Positions 25,623-34,003 of a DNA stretch of 37,868 nucleotides are shown here, in pieces; position 1 is the stretch's first letter, and every line of letters starts with the position of its first letter. The notes below the pieces were generated by a model. It searched no databases and had not been told where the DNA came from. It saw only the letters and a program-made list of their open reading frames with translations. Source of the DNA: Bacteroidia bacterium (lineage in GTDB: Bacteria; Bacteroidota; Bacteroidia; UKL13-3); contig JAIBAK010000035.1 in assembly GCA_019695215.1 (NCBI GenBank), positions 1 through 37,868 of the forward strand. The letters are read 5' to 3'. The position numbers and the translations under genes were made by a program.

Positions 25623-26417
25623 ATGGATTTACAATACATCAGTTCCGGATTAAATGAAGCCGTAAAAAAGGCCGGGGCTTTTATCCTTTCACAGCGAAAA
25701 GGATTTAAAGAGGACGCTGTTTCCTCCAAAAGTTTTAACCAGTTAGTGTCGTATGTTGACAAAGAAGCCGAGCAAATGCTGGTAGAGGAATTACACCAAT
25801 TAGTGCCCGAAGCCGGTTTTTTAACCGAAGAAAAAACAAGAGCCGACCAAACCGAGGGATTAATATGGATAATAGACCCGCTTGACGGAACTACCAATTT
25901 TATACACGGACTTCCGGTTTATAGCGTAAGTGTGGCCTTAGCCAACGGAACCGAGGTGCTTTGTGCAGCAGTATATGAAATCAATCAGGACGAATTGTTC
26001 TATGCGGTTAAAAACGGGGGTGCCTTTTTAAACGGAGAACGCATTTCGGTAAAACAAACACCTGATTTGAACGATACATTGATGGCAACCGGTTTTCCGT
26101 ATTACGATTTTGACGAGCTGCCGCAGTATGTTTCGGTACTTACCTATTTAATGCGCAATACGCGTGGTTTGCGGAGAATGGGTTCGGCTGCCGTTGACTT
26201 GGCTTATGTGTCGTGCGGCCGATTTGACGGTTTTTTTGAATTGAGTTTAAGTCCGTGGGATGTGGCTGCCGGAGTTTTGCTTGTTACCGAAGCAGGCGGA
26301 ATAGTTACCGATTTTAAGGGAGGCGAAAATTTTATTCATGGTCGTAGCATCGTTGCTGCTTCAAAAGCTATTCATGCACCGCTGGCCTCGTTAATTAAAA
26401 AAGAGTTTGGTTATTGA
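25623..26417 (+). CDS. Inositol monophosphatase family protein (SuhB/ImpA-like)
   Basis: A 264-aa Mg2+-dependent phosphatase of the inositol monophosphatase family. The metal-binding signature IDPLDGTTNF is near residue 86 and the second signature WDVAAGVLLVTEAGG near 213; the EE pair of FLTEEKT lies upstream of the first. The family acts on inositol-1-phosphate or related sugar phosphates and, for SuhB, also has an RNA/ribosome role; the substrate here is uncertain. An in-frame TTG at 25590 would extend the protein by 11 residues, but it lies in the loop of the terminator hairpin of the preceding gene, so I take the ATG at 25623. The last seven bases overlap the 3' end of the convergent 558-aa gene. 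Confidence 0.9.
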   Translation: MDLQYISSGLNEAVKKAGAFILSQRKGFKEDAVSSKSFNQLVSYVDKEAEQMLVEELHQLVPEAGFLTEEKTRADQTEGLIWIIDPLDGTTNFIHGLPVYSVSVALANGTEVLCAAVYEINQDELFYAVKNGGAFLNGERISVKQTPDLNDTLMATGFPYYDFDELPQYVSVLTYLMRNTRGLRRMGSAAVDLAYVSCGRFDGFFELSLSPWDVAAGVLLVTEAGGIVTDFKGGENFIHGRSIVAASKAIHAPLASLIKKEFGY

Positions 26418-28087
26418 TTCAGCAACCGGTTGAGATACGGATGCAGCCATGCGGATTTTTGCCAGAGAAATAAAAACTCCTGCTCCTGTTTTGCTGCCTT
26501 GGCTTTCAGTAGCCGGATGAGTTGTTTTTTTACCTCAGGTTTTTCTCTTTTTATCATATCCAATTGAATAAAAAGTAAACTTAGTTCGCTGAACCAAAAT
26601 TGCTCATCGGCACTCCACCTGCTATAAGATGCCGCTGAAACTCCTAATCGTTGCCGCATTTTTTTTGCCGATTGATTTAGTGCATTTACCCTGTTGCCTT
26701 CAAAGGTTGCATCAATATACTCTGATACCAATGTAGTTAATTCTTCGGCCATAAAAGGTGATTGCGCCTCTTTACTTTTAAGCGGAATCACCTGAAGCAG
26801 CATGTGTGAAGCGGTTAATTTTTTTAACACATTAACTGAGGAACGGTATCCGGGTATGCTTTTTATTTTCTGATTTTCTTCCCCGGCAAGAAGGGCTGTT
26901 TTTTCATCCGTTGAGCGAAATCCCAAACGGTAATAAAACCAAAATGCTCCCGATTGTAAACCTTCCTTGTTTCCATATCCAATCTGGTATGGCTCCACGG
27001 TAAATTGGCTCACTTTATAAACCTGATGATACACCCGCATAAGCTGCGTAAAAAGACAGGCCGATTCTCCCCCTCTGAATGGTTCGTAAATGTTTAACCC
27101 GATACGGGCAATGCGCTGAAACGGCCACGCACCGCCATAGGCCACGGGCACTCCGTTTTTAAACGCCATATACCCTATATAGGTTTCAAAAGGTAATCTG
27201 TGTTCAGGAATTAACCCAAACAATGCAATTTGAATTCCCCGTTCCAATTCGAAAAAGAGTATCTCGTTTTCGTTGGTATAGGTAATGGTGTCTGTTTCGC
27301 GGTTTAATAAAAAGAGGGAGGCGCGTGCTGAACGAAGAATCAGATCTTTTTCGGAGACCGATAATTTTTTTGCCCGGGGCAAAGGAGTACGTATTTCCTT
27401 TATGGCATCCACGCGTTTCACAAATTCTTTCTTGTGAAAAAAGACAGTGCTGCAGGGTAAAGAATTAAATGTGCGTGAAGGAAAATCAGAGGTAAGCGTA
27501 ACCGAAATAAATACACGCAACGCTTCCCATATATGTTCTTTAATACGCGGAGAAGCTTCGAGATTATCAATGAGCTGAAGCAGAATTTCCACTCTTTTTT
27601 CTTCCTGAACATGTTCCGTAAGCCAGTCTTCAATGCCTGCTGCCGGCAGGCCTTCACTATCGGTTTTGGGTAAGGTCAGTTTCAATAATTCTTTTCCCCA
27701 TTCAGCATCTCCTTCCAGCGAAAAGAGTTTAATTTTTCCCGGATAAGTTTTTACCAGCCATTTGCATAAGGTGAAACTGAAATTGGCGCGTGTTTCTGAA
27801 AAAGCTATACCGCTTCGTGCCAGTTTTTCTTTTTTGCTTTCACTTAACCCCGATACCGCCTCAGCCAGTTTTTTCAGTTCGAGTAAAGTCAGTTGAAGCA
27901 GGTTTCGGTTTTCAGGATGCGCCTTCAAAAAAAGCAGTACTTCGTGGTAGGCGTTTATCGCTTTCACATCAACTATATTCATTCCGGCTAATCGGGTAAG
28001 CAATTGTTGCTTTTGCCGGGTAAACGGTTCGCCAAAGTGGGTGCTCAACTGTTTCAACTGCTCAATATGGGTGTGGGGTGTATCCAT
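26411..28087 (-). CDS. Protein of unknown function with GNAT-like domain (558 aa)
   Basis: No family recognised with confidence. It has no signal peptide or membrane segment and is rich in Leu, Lys, Glu and Arg, so it should be cytoplasmic. Residues 1-270 are mostly helical (repeated LxxLLxxL runs). Residues about 300-392 resemble a GNAT acyltransferase core: YIGYMAFKNGVPVAYGGAW (strand and turn), then GLNIYEPFRGGESACLFTQL, which fits motif A (R/Q-x-x-G-x-G/A region, acyl-CoA pocket), and GAFWFYYRLGFRS, which fits the aromatic motif B ending in GF. Residues 400-558 are again helical and basic. No catalytic residue can be assigned. It overlaps the convergent phosphatase gene by seven bases. 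ATG at 28085-28087. Confidence 0.8.
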   Translation of the reverse strand: MDTPHTHIEQLKQLSTHFGEPFTRQKQQLLTRLAGMNIVDVKAINAYHEVLLFLKAHPENRNLLQLTLLELKKLAEAVSGLSESKKEKLARSGIAFSETRANFSFTLCKWLVKTYPGKIKLFSLEGDAEWGKELLKLTLPKTDSEGLPAAGIEDWLTEHVQEEKRVEILLQLIDNLEASPRIKEHIWEALRVFISVTLTSDFPSRTFNSLPCSTVFFHKKEFVKRVDAIKEIRTPLPRAKKLSVSEKDLILRSARASLFLLNRETDTITYTNENEILFFELERGIQIALFGLIPEHRLPFETYIGYMAFKNGVPVAYGGAWPFQRIARIGLNIYEPFRGGESACLFTQLMRVYHQVYKVSQFTVEPYQIGYGNKEGLQSGAFWFYYRLGFRSTDEKTALLAGEENQKIKSIPGYRSSVNVLKKLTASHMLLQVIPLKSKEAQSPFMAEELTTLVSEYIDATFEGNRVNALNQSAKKMRQRLGVSAASYSRWSADEQFWFSELSLLFIQLDMIKREKPEVKKQLIRLLKAKAAKQEQEFLFLWQKSAWLHPYLNRLLNQ

Positions 28088-28137
28088 AAACGGGGATCTT
28101 GTTTGCCGAAGGTAACAAGTTTATGGTAAAATGTAAA

Positions 28138-28374
28138 TCAGGACTCTTTTCTGAAAAGTACTTTATCATTTTGCACATGCTCTACCGTATCGTGCCAGGT
28201 ACTTTTTTTCTTTTTGATTTTCTTTTTAAATGCCAGCAGGATGAGCAGTGATAAAATAGGCACTAAAATTCCAATTAAAAACCACCAACGGCCGGAGTAT
28301 CCCTTGTCGTGAGCCAGTTGTGCAGTTACTAAAGCAATCCCTATAAATACGGGATAAATTAAGATCATTTCCAT
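28138..28374 (-). CDS. Small two-helix membrane protein (78 aa)
   Basis: I do not recognise the family. Two membrane segments are visible (residues about 4-20 and 30-48), separated by a short loop KGYSGRWW, then a very basic stretch (KKKIKKKK) and a polar tail of about 25 residues. By the positive-inside rule the tail is cytoplasmic. The upstream TTG (28402-28404) would add ten residues without hydrophobic character; the ATG at 28372-28374 (or the next at 28366-28368) is a better start. It lies between lnt (87 bases away) and the 558-aa gene (50 bases) on the same strand. Confidence 0.7.
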   Translation of the reverse strand: MEMILIYPVFIGIALVTAQLAHDKGYSGRWWFLIGILVPILSLLILLAFKKKIKKKKSTWHDTVEHVQNDKVLFRKES

Positions 28375-28461
28375 GCGAATGCAGCACGTATTTTTCTGCC
28401 GCAAAGCAACAAAAGGAATTCGTTAAATAAAAGTTTACCTAAAGTTATCTCAACAACTTAT

Positions 28462-30084
28462 TTAACCATTCAGCTTTTTAAGCACGATAGCTGAACTAAA
28501 GAGCAGTACCACTATGGTGGTCATTAACCAGCCTATCCAGTCGCCATGCAGGGAGTAAAAGGTCATTGCATCATTGGTGAATACAGTTGATTTAATTACG
28601 GCAGGCTGCCACCAGGCAGTAGATTGGGTTCGGTTACCAAGGGGGTCAATAAAACAGGAGGTTCCGGTGTTGGCACTGCGGGCAATGCTTCTGCGCAGTT
28701 CAATGGCACGCAGCGAGGCATACGCACAATGTTGTTTATATCCGTCACTGTCTTTCCACCATCCGTCATTCGTAACAAGAAAAATAAGATTAGCTCCTTT
28801 GCGTGCATAGCTGCTTACATAATCTCCAAACACCGATTCGTAACAAATAACCGGAGCAATAATTTCACTGCTATTGATAAATACCGATGATTCGCTTTGC
28901 GTTCCCAGCGAGCCTGAAGTTCCTCCCAAATCAAGGGCTATATTTCCCAATAACCCCAGCAGTTTGGGGTAGGGCATATGTTCAACTCCCGGAACCAATT
29001 TTATTTTATGGTAGAATTGCACCGAATCTTTGAGATTTACCAGCACAGCCGAATTGAACGAATCATACCAAACGCCCTGCGATTTAGAGTAGCGTGCCGT
29101 GATGGTTTTTTTGGTTGAATCGGGGTAGGCTTTAAAAGTTTCGGCACCGCTTACAATAGTGAGTGTTGGATATCTTTGTAAAAACTCCCGCAGGCGATAC
29201 ACCATTGGGCAATGTTCGGCATCGTTCACCGGAATGTATTCGGTAATGGCGGTTTCGGGCAGCACCAGGTATTTAGTTTGGCTATCGAGGTAAAGGGTGG
29301 CATGCTGCAGCATGTTGTTGAGCTGAATGGAGGGGTCGATAGTGAACTTTTCGTTGTATGGGTCAACAGAAGGCTGAACAATGACCACTTCCACCCCATG
29401 GCCTTTGGCGGTGTAATTGCCTGCTATATTTAACGAGATAATATAAGGAAATAAAACCGAAGCAATAATGCCACCAATAAAGGACAGTTTTCGTTTAGTG
29501 CTGTGCGTAGTTGACACATCGGCCAGTTGGTACACTAAGTAATTTATCCATAAAATCCACACGCTGCCTCCAAGAGCTCCGGTATATTCATACCATTGAA
29601 TCCAGTCGGGGTTATTGGCAAAAGCATTTCCGAGGGTAAGCCAGGGCCAGGCTAATTCCCAGTTGTAGTGAAAAAATTCAAAACAAATCCAGGGGGCAAT
29701 AAAAGCAACCGGTTCAAAAGAAGCAGGAAGTTTTTTTCGCAGCCATTGGTAGGCAAGCAGCGGGAGCGGCATTAGCAATCCGTTTACAACAAAGCTGGCC
29801 GATATGGCACCCAGATAGGCCCCGGCATCGCCACCCTGCGCAGCGTGCCGTATCCAAAAAGTGCATAGTACATTCCATACAACTATACCTGTATATGCGT
29901 AAAGAAACAGTTGTAGCCTGCTTCGTCCGGGATTTTGGATTTCGATTATTTTTACAAGAAACAGGAGCGGAACAAATGCAAAAAAACTAATCCAGCCCAA
30001 TTGATGCGGGGGCCAGGCAAGCCATAGCAGGACGCCTGATAAAAGTGAAAGCAACAGGTATAGAAAAGGTTTAGGCAGTTTCAT
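28462..30084 (-). CDS. lnt: Apolipoprotein N-acyltransferase
   Basis: A 540-aa inner-membrane enzyme that transfers a third acyl chain to the N-terminal Cys of lipoproteins, the final step of lipoprotein maturation. The N-terminal half holds about six to eight membrane segments. The nitrilase-like periplasmic domain (about residues 225-500) shows the catalytic triad: Glu in VLPETAI near residue 280, Lys in FYHKIKLVPGVEHMP near 360 and Cys in PVICYESVFGDYV near 415. A last membrane segment closes the protein. A GTG one codon earlier is open; I take the ATG at 30082-30084, which overlaps the rsmI 3' end by 14 bases. This is the last gene of the sprT-like > recJ > lptB > rsmI > lnt run. Confidence 0.95.
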   Translation of the reverse strand: MKLPKPFLYLLLSLLSGVLLWLAWPPHQLGWISFFAFVPLLFLVKIIEIQNPGRSRLQLFLYAYTGIVVWNVLCTFWIRHAAQGGDAGAYLGAISASFVVNGLLMPLPLLAYQWLRKKLPASFEPVAFIAPWICFEFFHYNWELAWPWLTLGNAFANNPDWIQWYEYTGALGGSVWILWINYLVYQLADVSTTHSTKRKLSFIGGIIASVLFPYIISLNIAGNYTAKGHGVEVVIVQPSVDPYNEKFTIDPSIQLNNMLQHATLYLDSQTKYLVLPETAITEYIPVNDAEHCPMVYRLREFLQRYPTLTIVSGAETFKAYPDSTKKTITARYSKSQGVWYDSFNSAVLVNLKDSVQFYHKIKLVPGVEHMPYPKLLGLLGNIALDLGGTSGSLGTQSESSVFINSSEIIAPVICYESVFGDYVSSYARKGANLIFLVTNDGWWKDSDGYKQHCAYASLRAIELRRSIARSANTGTSCFIDPLGNRTQSTAWWQPAVIKSTVFTNDAMTFYSLHGDWIGWLMTTIVVLLFSSAIVLKKLNG

Positions 30085-30775
30085 CACCGGTTATTTGTTT
30101 GGCTTTCCCGCTCACCACAACCACAAATTCTCCCCTCGGTTCGTGCGTTTTAAAATGAGTGAGCAATTCACTTGCGGTTCCGTTAAGGGTTTCTTCAAAT
30201 TTTTTAGTGAGTTCGCGTGAAACAGAAATTTGCCTTTCAGCTCCGCAAAACTCGAGCAGTTGTTCCAATAATTTTATTAACCGGTGCGGTGATTCATACA
30301 TTACCGTTGTGCGTGGGTCTCCGGCCACCTGCTTTATGGCTGTTTGACGGCCTTTTTTCTGAGGTAAAAAACCTATGTACACAAATTCATCGCAGGGAAA
30401 CCCCGATTTGAGTAAGGCAGGAACAAAGGCCGTGGCACCAGGCAATGCTTCAACCGGAATTTGATTGCGCACACATTCGCGAATGAGTAAAAAACCCGGA
30501 TCGGAAATGCCGGGTGTACCTGCATCGGTTACCAGCGCAATACTTTTTTCTTCGTGAAGCAGCGAGATTATTTTTTGCAGCACCTGATGTTCGTTATGCA
30601 AATGATAACTCATCAGTTTATTTTCAATTTGAAAATGTTTTAGCAATATACCGGTGGTGCGGGTGTCTTCGGCTAAAATAAGGTCGGCCTCTTTCAGCAT
30701 TCTTAATGCCCTTAAGGTAATATCTTCTAAATTACCAATGGGCGTAGGGACAATATACAGCCTGCTTTGGGGCAA
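30071..30775 (-). CDS. rsmI: 16S rRNA (cytidine-1402-2'-O)-methyltransferase
   Basis: A 234-aa SAM-dependent methyltransferase of the tetrapyrrole-methylase fold. Signatures are LYIVPTPIGNLEDITLRAL at the N-terminus, LAEDTRTTGILL near residue 35, LVTDAGTPGISDPGF near 80 and ALPGATAFVPALLKSGF near 110. It 2'-O-methylates C1402 in the decoding centre of 16S rRNA. The only start codon upstream of these motifs is TTG at 30773-30775, five bases after the lptB stop; no ATG is open before an in-frame stop at 30806-30808. The gene therefore seems to use TTG and is likely coupled to lptB. It overlaps lnt by 14 bases. Confidence 0.94.
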   Translation of the reverse strand: MPQSRLYIVPTPIGNLEDITLRALRMLKEADLILAEDTRTTGILLKHFQIENKLMSYHLHNEHQVLQKIISLLHEEKSIALVTDAGTPGISDPGFLLIRECVRNQIPVEALPGATAFVPALLKSGFPCDEFVYIGFLPQKKGRQTAIKQVAGDPRTTVMYESPHRLIKLLEQLLEFCGAERQISVSRELTKKFEETLNGTASELLTHFKTHEPRGEFVVVVSGKAKQITGDETA

Positions 30776-30780
30776 GGGAA

Positions 30781-31509
30781 TCAGTGTTTGCGTAAAACGA
30801 AATTTTTACCGAGGTAAACTTTTCTTACCAGTTCGTCTTCGGCTAATTGCTCGGCACTTCCTTCGCGCAGAATGGCTCCTTCAAAAAGCAGGTAAGTGCG
30901 GTCGGTAATAGAGAGGGTTTCGTCAACATTATGGTCAGTAATAAGGATACCAATGTTTTTAGCTTTTAGCTTATAGATAATGCTTTGAATATCTTCAACG
31001 GCAATGGGGTCAACACCGGCAAAGGGCTCATCGAGTAAAATAAATTTCGGGTCTACGGCCAGCGCACGTGCAATTTCTGTTCGCCTGCGTTCACCGCCCG
31101 AAAGTACCTTACCGTTACTCTTGCGTACTTTGTGCAAACTAAACTCATCAAGCAGGGCCTCTAATTTATCTTTTTGCTCGGCTTTGGTCATTTTAGTCAT
31201 TTCCATCACCGACAAAATATTTTCTTCAACCGTAAGTGTTCGGAACACCGATGCTTCCTGGGGTAAATAACCAACTCCTTTTTGTGCCCGCTTATACATG
31301 GGCAGGCTGGTAATATCTTCATCATCCAGAAATATATTTCCGGCATCGGGTTTAATTAAACCTACCACCATATAAAATGAAGTGGTTTTTCCGGCACCGT
31401 TTGGCCCCAGTAACCCTACTATTTCGCCCTGTTTTACATTAAACGTAACATCATTTACAACGGTACGTTTTTTATAACGTTTAACTATATTGGCGGCTCT
31501 TAGTATCAT
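30781..31509 (-). CDS. lptB: LPS export ABC transporter ATP-binding protein
   Basis: A 242-aa cytoplasmic ATPase of the Lpt lipopolysaccharide exporter; works with LptF/LptG to power LPS transport to the outer membrane. Walker [10 protein letters not shown] at residues 35-43, signature LSGGERRR near 138, Walker [16 protein letters not shown] near 158 and the H-loop DHN near 195 (ITDHNVDET). The LptB-specific [21 protein letters not shown] context and full length agree. The start ATG at 31507-31509 abuts the recJ TAA (31510-31512) with no spacing; translational coupling is expected. lptF/G are not in the window. Confidence 0.93.
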   Translation of the reverse strand: MILRAANIVKRYKKRTVVNDVTFNVKQGEIVGLLGPNGAGKTTSFYMVVGLIKPDAGNIFLDDEDITSLPMYKRAQKGVGYLPQEASVFRTLTVEENILSVMEMTKMTKAEQKDKLEALLDEFSLHKVRKSNGKVLSGGERRRTEIARALAVDPKFILLDEPFAGVDPIAVEDIQSIIYKLKAKNIGILITDHNVDETLSITDRTYLLFEGAILREGSAEQLAEDELVRKVYLGKNFVLRKH

Positions 31510-33270
31510 TTATCTCTGGTCGGCAAATTTGATATCTTTTACATTTAGCTGCAGGGAAACCGAATCGTTGAAATGATTTTCTTCCAGCGTATAACAAATG
31601 TCGAATGAAACTCCGGTAGCAATGCGGTCGTAATGATGTGCCTGTCCGAAGGCAATTCCTTTCATTGGCTTGTGCAGCGCTTCCTGCATCAGAGAAAGCC
31701 TCAGGTGGTTTTCGCCCACAATACTTCCGTACCCGTTATCCCACACATTGCGGGTCATAAAAACGGGGTTCATATTTCCGGGGCCGAAAGGAGCAAATTG
31801 TTTAAGAATGCTCATAAATTTTGAATTGATGCAACGCATTGGCAATTCAATATCATATTCCACTTCGGGGGCCATTGATTTTTCTTCAATGCTACCGGCT
31901 ACTATTTTTTCAAAACGTTCAATAAATGCCGGTACATTTTCCAGTTTCATGGTGAGGCCCGCTGCGTGTGTATGTCCTCCAAACTGTTCGAGTAAATCAC
32001 TGCATAGCTCAACGGCATGATACAAATCAAATCCGGGTACCGAGCGGGCACTCCCGGTAGCCATTCCGTTTGATTCGGTAAGTACTACTGTTGGCCGGTG
32101 ATATTTTTCAATGAGCCTCGAAGCTACAATTCCAATTACCCCTTTATGCCAGGCAGGGTTAAACACTACGGTGCTTTTGCGCTGCAGCATTTCTTCGCTG
32201 TTGCTTATAATGGCTAAAGCCTGCTCGGTAATATTGGTGTCAAAATTTCTGCGTTCGTCATTGTGTACGTTTATGAGTTCGGCAAAATTTTTAGCTTCAA
32301 CCGGGCATTTGGTAAGCATGAGCCTCACCGAGTCTTTTGCATCGGCAATACGGCCTGCTGCATTAATGCGTGGCCCAATACTGAATACCACATCACTCAC
32401 GGTAAGGTCAAGTTTTTTGCTTGAATACTCGAGCAAAGCTTTTAACCCGTTATTAGGAGTTTCGCTCAGCTTTTTCAGCCCGAAATAAGTGAGTACTCTG
32501 TTCTCGTCAATAATCGGAACAATATCGGCCGAAATACTTACAGCTACCAAATCAAGGCATTCCTGTGCTTTTTCTTCAGGTATATTTTTTTTAGCCGAAT
32601 ATCCCTGGATGAGTTTATATCCGATTCCGCAACCTGAAAGTTCCTTGAAAGGATAATTGCAGTCAACTTGTTTGGGATTGAGTATAGCGGTGGCTTCGGG
32701 TACCTCTTCACCGGGCAGGTGGTGGTCGCAAATAATAAACTCTACTCCCTTTTCTCTGGCGTATTTAATATGGGCAATTGATTTAATGCCGCAGTCGAGC
32801 GCAATTATGAGGGAGTATCCGTTTTCTTTCGCCCAGTCAATGCCTTTGTACGAAATTCCATATCCTTCGGCATAACGGTCGGGGATATAAAAATCCATAT
32901 GCTCATAGATGCTGTTAAAAAAAGCAAAAACAGTTGTTACCGCAGTGGTGCCGTCTACATCGTAATCTCCGTAAATTAAAATTTTTTCTCCTGCATCCAT
33001 TGCCTTTTCAATACGTTCAATGGCCTTTTCCATATCCTTCATCAGGAACGGGTCGTGCAAATGAAGGAGCGAAGGGCGGAAAAAAGCCCGGGCTTTATCA
33101 AACGTATCAATATTGCGTTGCAGCAGCAGATTGGTAAATACGGTATTGATATTAAGTTCTTTTGACAGCCTCTCCGATGCAACTTTATCTGCTGCCTCGC
33201 GGGCCACCCATCTTTTTGAGAATGCTATCTGTTCTTTATCTTCCAATCTTACAAACATAGTAAATAGCAT
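31510..33270 (-). CDS. recJ: Single-stranded-DNA-specific 5'-3' exonuclease RecJ
   Basis: A DHH-family nuclease of about 586 aa acting in recombination and repair. The metal-binding motif YGDYDVDGTTA lies near residue 100 and the DHH motif ICDHHLPGEE near 180; the second-half motif EQFGGHTHAAGLTM (DHHA1 nucleotide-binding Gly/His) lies near 435. A TTG at 33273 is also open, and a second ATG at 33256-33258 would shorten the protein by four residues; I took the outer ATG, which lies four bases after the sprT-like stop. The alignment of N-terminal homologues would settle it. The gene is followed without a gap by lptB. Confidence 0.93.
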   Translation of the reverse strand: MLFTMFVRLEDKEQIAFSKRWVAREAADKVASERLSKELNINTVFTNLLLQRNIDTFDKARAFFRPSLLHLHDPFLMKDMEKAIERIEKAMDAGEKILIYGDYDVDGTTAVTTVFAFFNSIYEHMDFYIPDRYAEGYGISYKGIDWAKENGYSLIIALDCGIKSIAHIKYAREKGVEFIICDHHLPGEEVPEATAILNPKQVDCNYPFKELSGCGIGYKLIQGYSAKKNIPEEKAQECLDLVAVSISADIVPIIDENRVLTYFGLKKLSETPNNGLKALLEYSSKKLDLTVSDVVFSIGPRINAAGRIADAKDSVRLMLTKCPVEAKNFAELINVHNDERRNFDTNITEQALAIISNSEEMLQRKSTVVFNPAWHKGVIGIVASRLIEKYHRPTVVLTESNGMATGSARSVPGFDLYHAVELCSDLLEQFGGHTHAAGLTMKLENVPAFIERFEKIVAGSIEEKSMAPEVEYDIELPMRCINSKFMSILKQFAPFGPGNMNPVFMTRNVWDNGYGSIVGENHLRLSLMQEALHKPMKGIAFGQAHHYDRIATGVSFDICYTLEENHFNDSVSLQLNVKDIKFADQR

Positions 33271-33274
33271 CAAG

Positions 33275-33916
33275 CTAAAAAACCTGTATTTGTGCTTCGC
33301 TCAATAATTCTACTTCAGCCAGGGCATTAACAAGATAAGTGCGTTTGCCATAAACTTCTTTGCATTCAAAGCGGGTACGTAGTAAGGGGCCTTTTTTCAA
33401 TACCAATTGCTGCTTGGTTCTGAGCAGGAACACACTGCCGGGGGGTAATTGTTCAAGTCTCAGTTTGATGTGCTGCTGTGTGTCGTATTTGTGCAAAACC
33501 CGTAACAGGTGCTGGTCGCTGCAGGTTCCGGCAGCAGGATTGTGTAAATATTTTTGGAGTGCCCTGTTAATATCATCCGGGAAAATATTAGCCTGAAAAA
33601 AAGGATTCATCAAAGCCCTGAATTCCTGTTTCCACTCTTTTCCATGTGGTTGAATGCGATTTTTGTGTTTTTCGAACGCCACCAGATGGGCCATTTCGTG
33701 TACGAAGGTGATAAGAAAGGCAAATGGATTCAGGTTATGATTTACACTTATGCGGTGGCCTTTGCCTCCCCAGGGGCTTTGGTAATCGCCCAGTTTGCTG
33801 CTTCGTTCTCGGGTAATGCGCAAAAGCACCTTATGCTCCACAATCCAGTTCACGCATTGGTCAACCGATTGTTCGGGGATGTATTTTTTTAACGTTTGTG
33901 CCAGGTGATGAGTCAA
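33275..33916 (-). CDS. SprT-like zinc metalloprotease-domain protein
   Basis: A 213-aa cytoplasmic protein with the zinc motif HEMAH at residues 73-77 and a likely third ligand His91 (in PHGKEW), the arrangement of SprT/Spartan-type domains. The C-terminal third contains a treble-clef-like or beta region without the second Cys cluster of classical SprT. The function in bacteria is poorly known; in eukaryotes Spartan cleaves DNA-protein crosslinks, and placement directly before recJ is suggestive of DNA repair but not proof. No ATG precedes the motif: the only start is TTG at 33914-33916, with an in-frame stop 18 bases upstream. Its stop is four bases before the recJ ATG. Confidence 0.85.
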   Translation of the reverse strand: MTHHLAQTLKKYIPEQSVDQCVNWIVEHKVLLRITRERSSKLGDYQSPWGGKGHRISVNHNLNPFAFLITFVHEMAHLVAFEKHKNRIQPHGKEWKQEFRALMNPFFQANIFPDDINRALQKYLHNPAAGTCSDQHLLRVLHKYDTQQHIKLRLEQLPPGSVFLLRTKQQLVLKKGPLLRTRFECKEVYGKRTYLVNALAEVELLSEAQIQVF

Positions 33917-34003
33917 GGGTTCAGGGGGAAACTATGCCCTTGCAAAAATGCATAGCCTGTTTTACAAGTTACGAAGTAGATTTCAACACCCGGACTAAAA
34001 TAA

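Noticed and set aside
28422..28466. AT-rich inverted repeat GTTAAATAA / TTATTTAAC near the lnt stop
   Set aside because: Nine-base arms but with a loop of 27 bases and no GC; it overlaps the stop codon and has no T-run that would make it a clear terminator.
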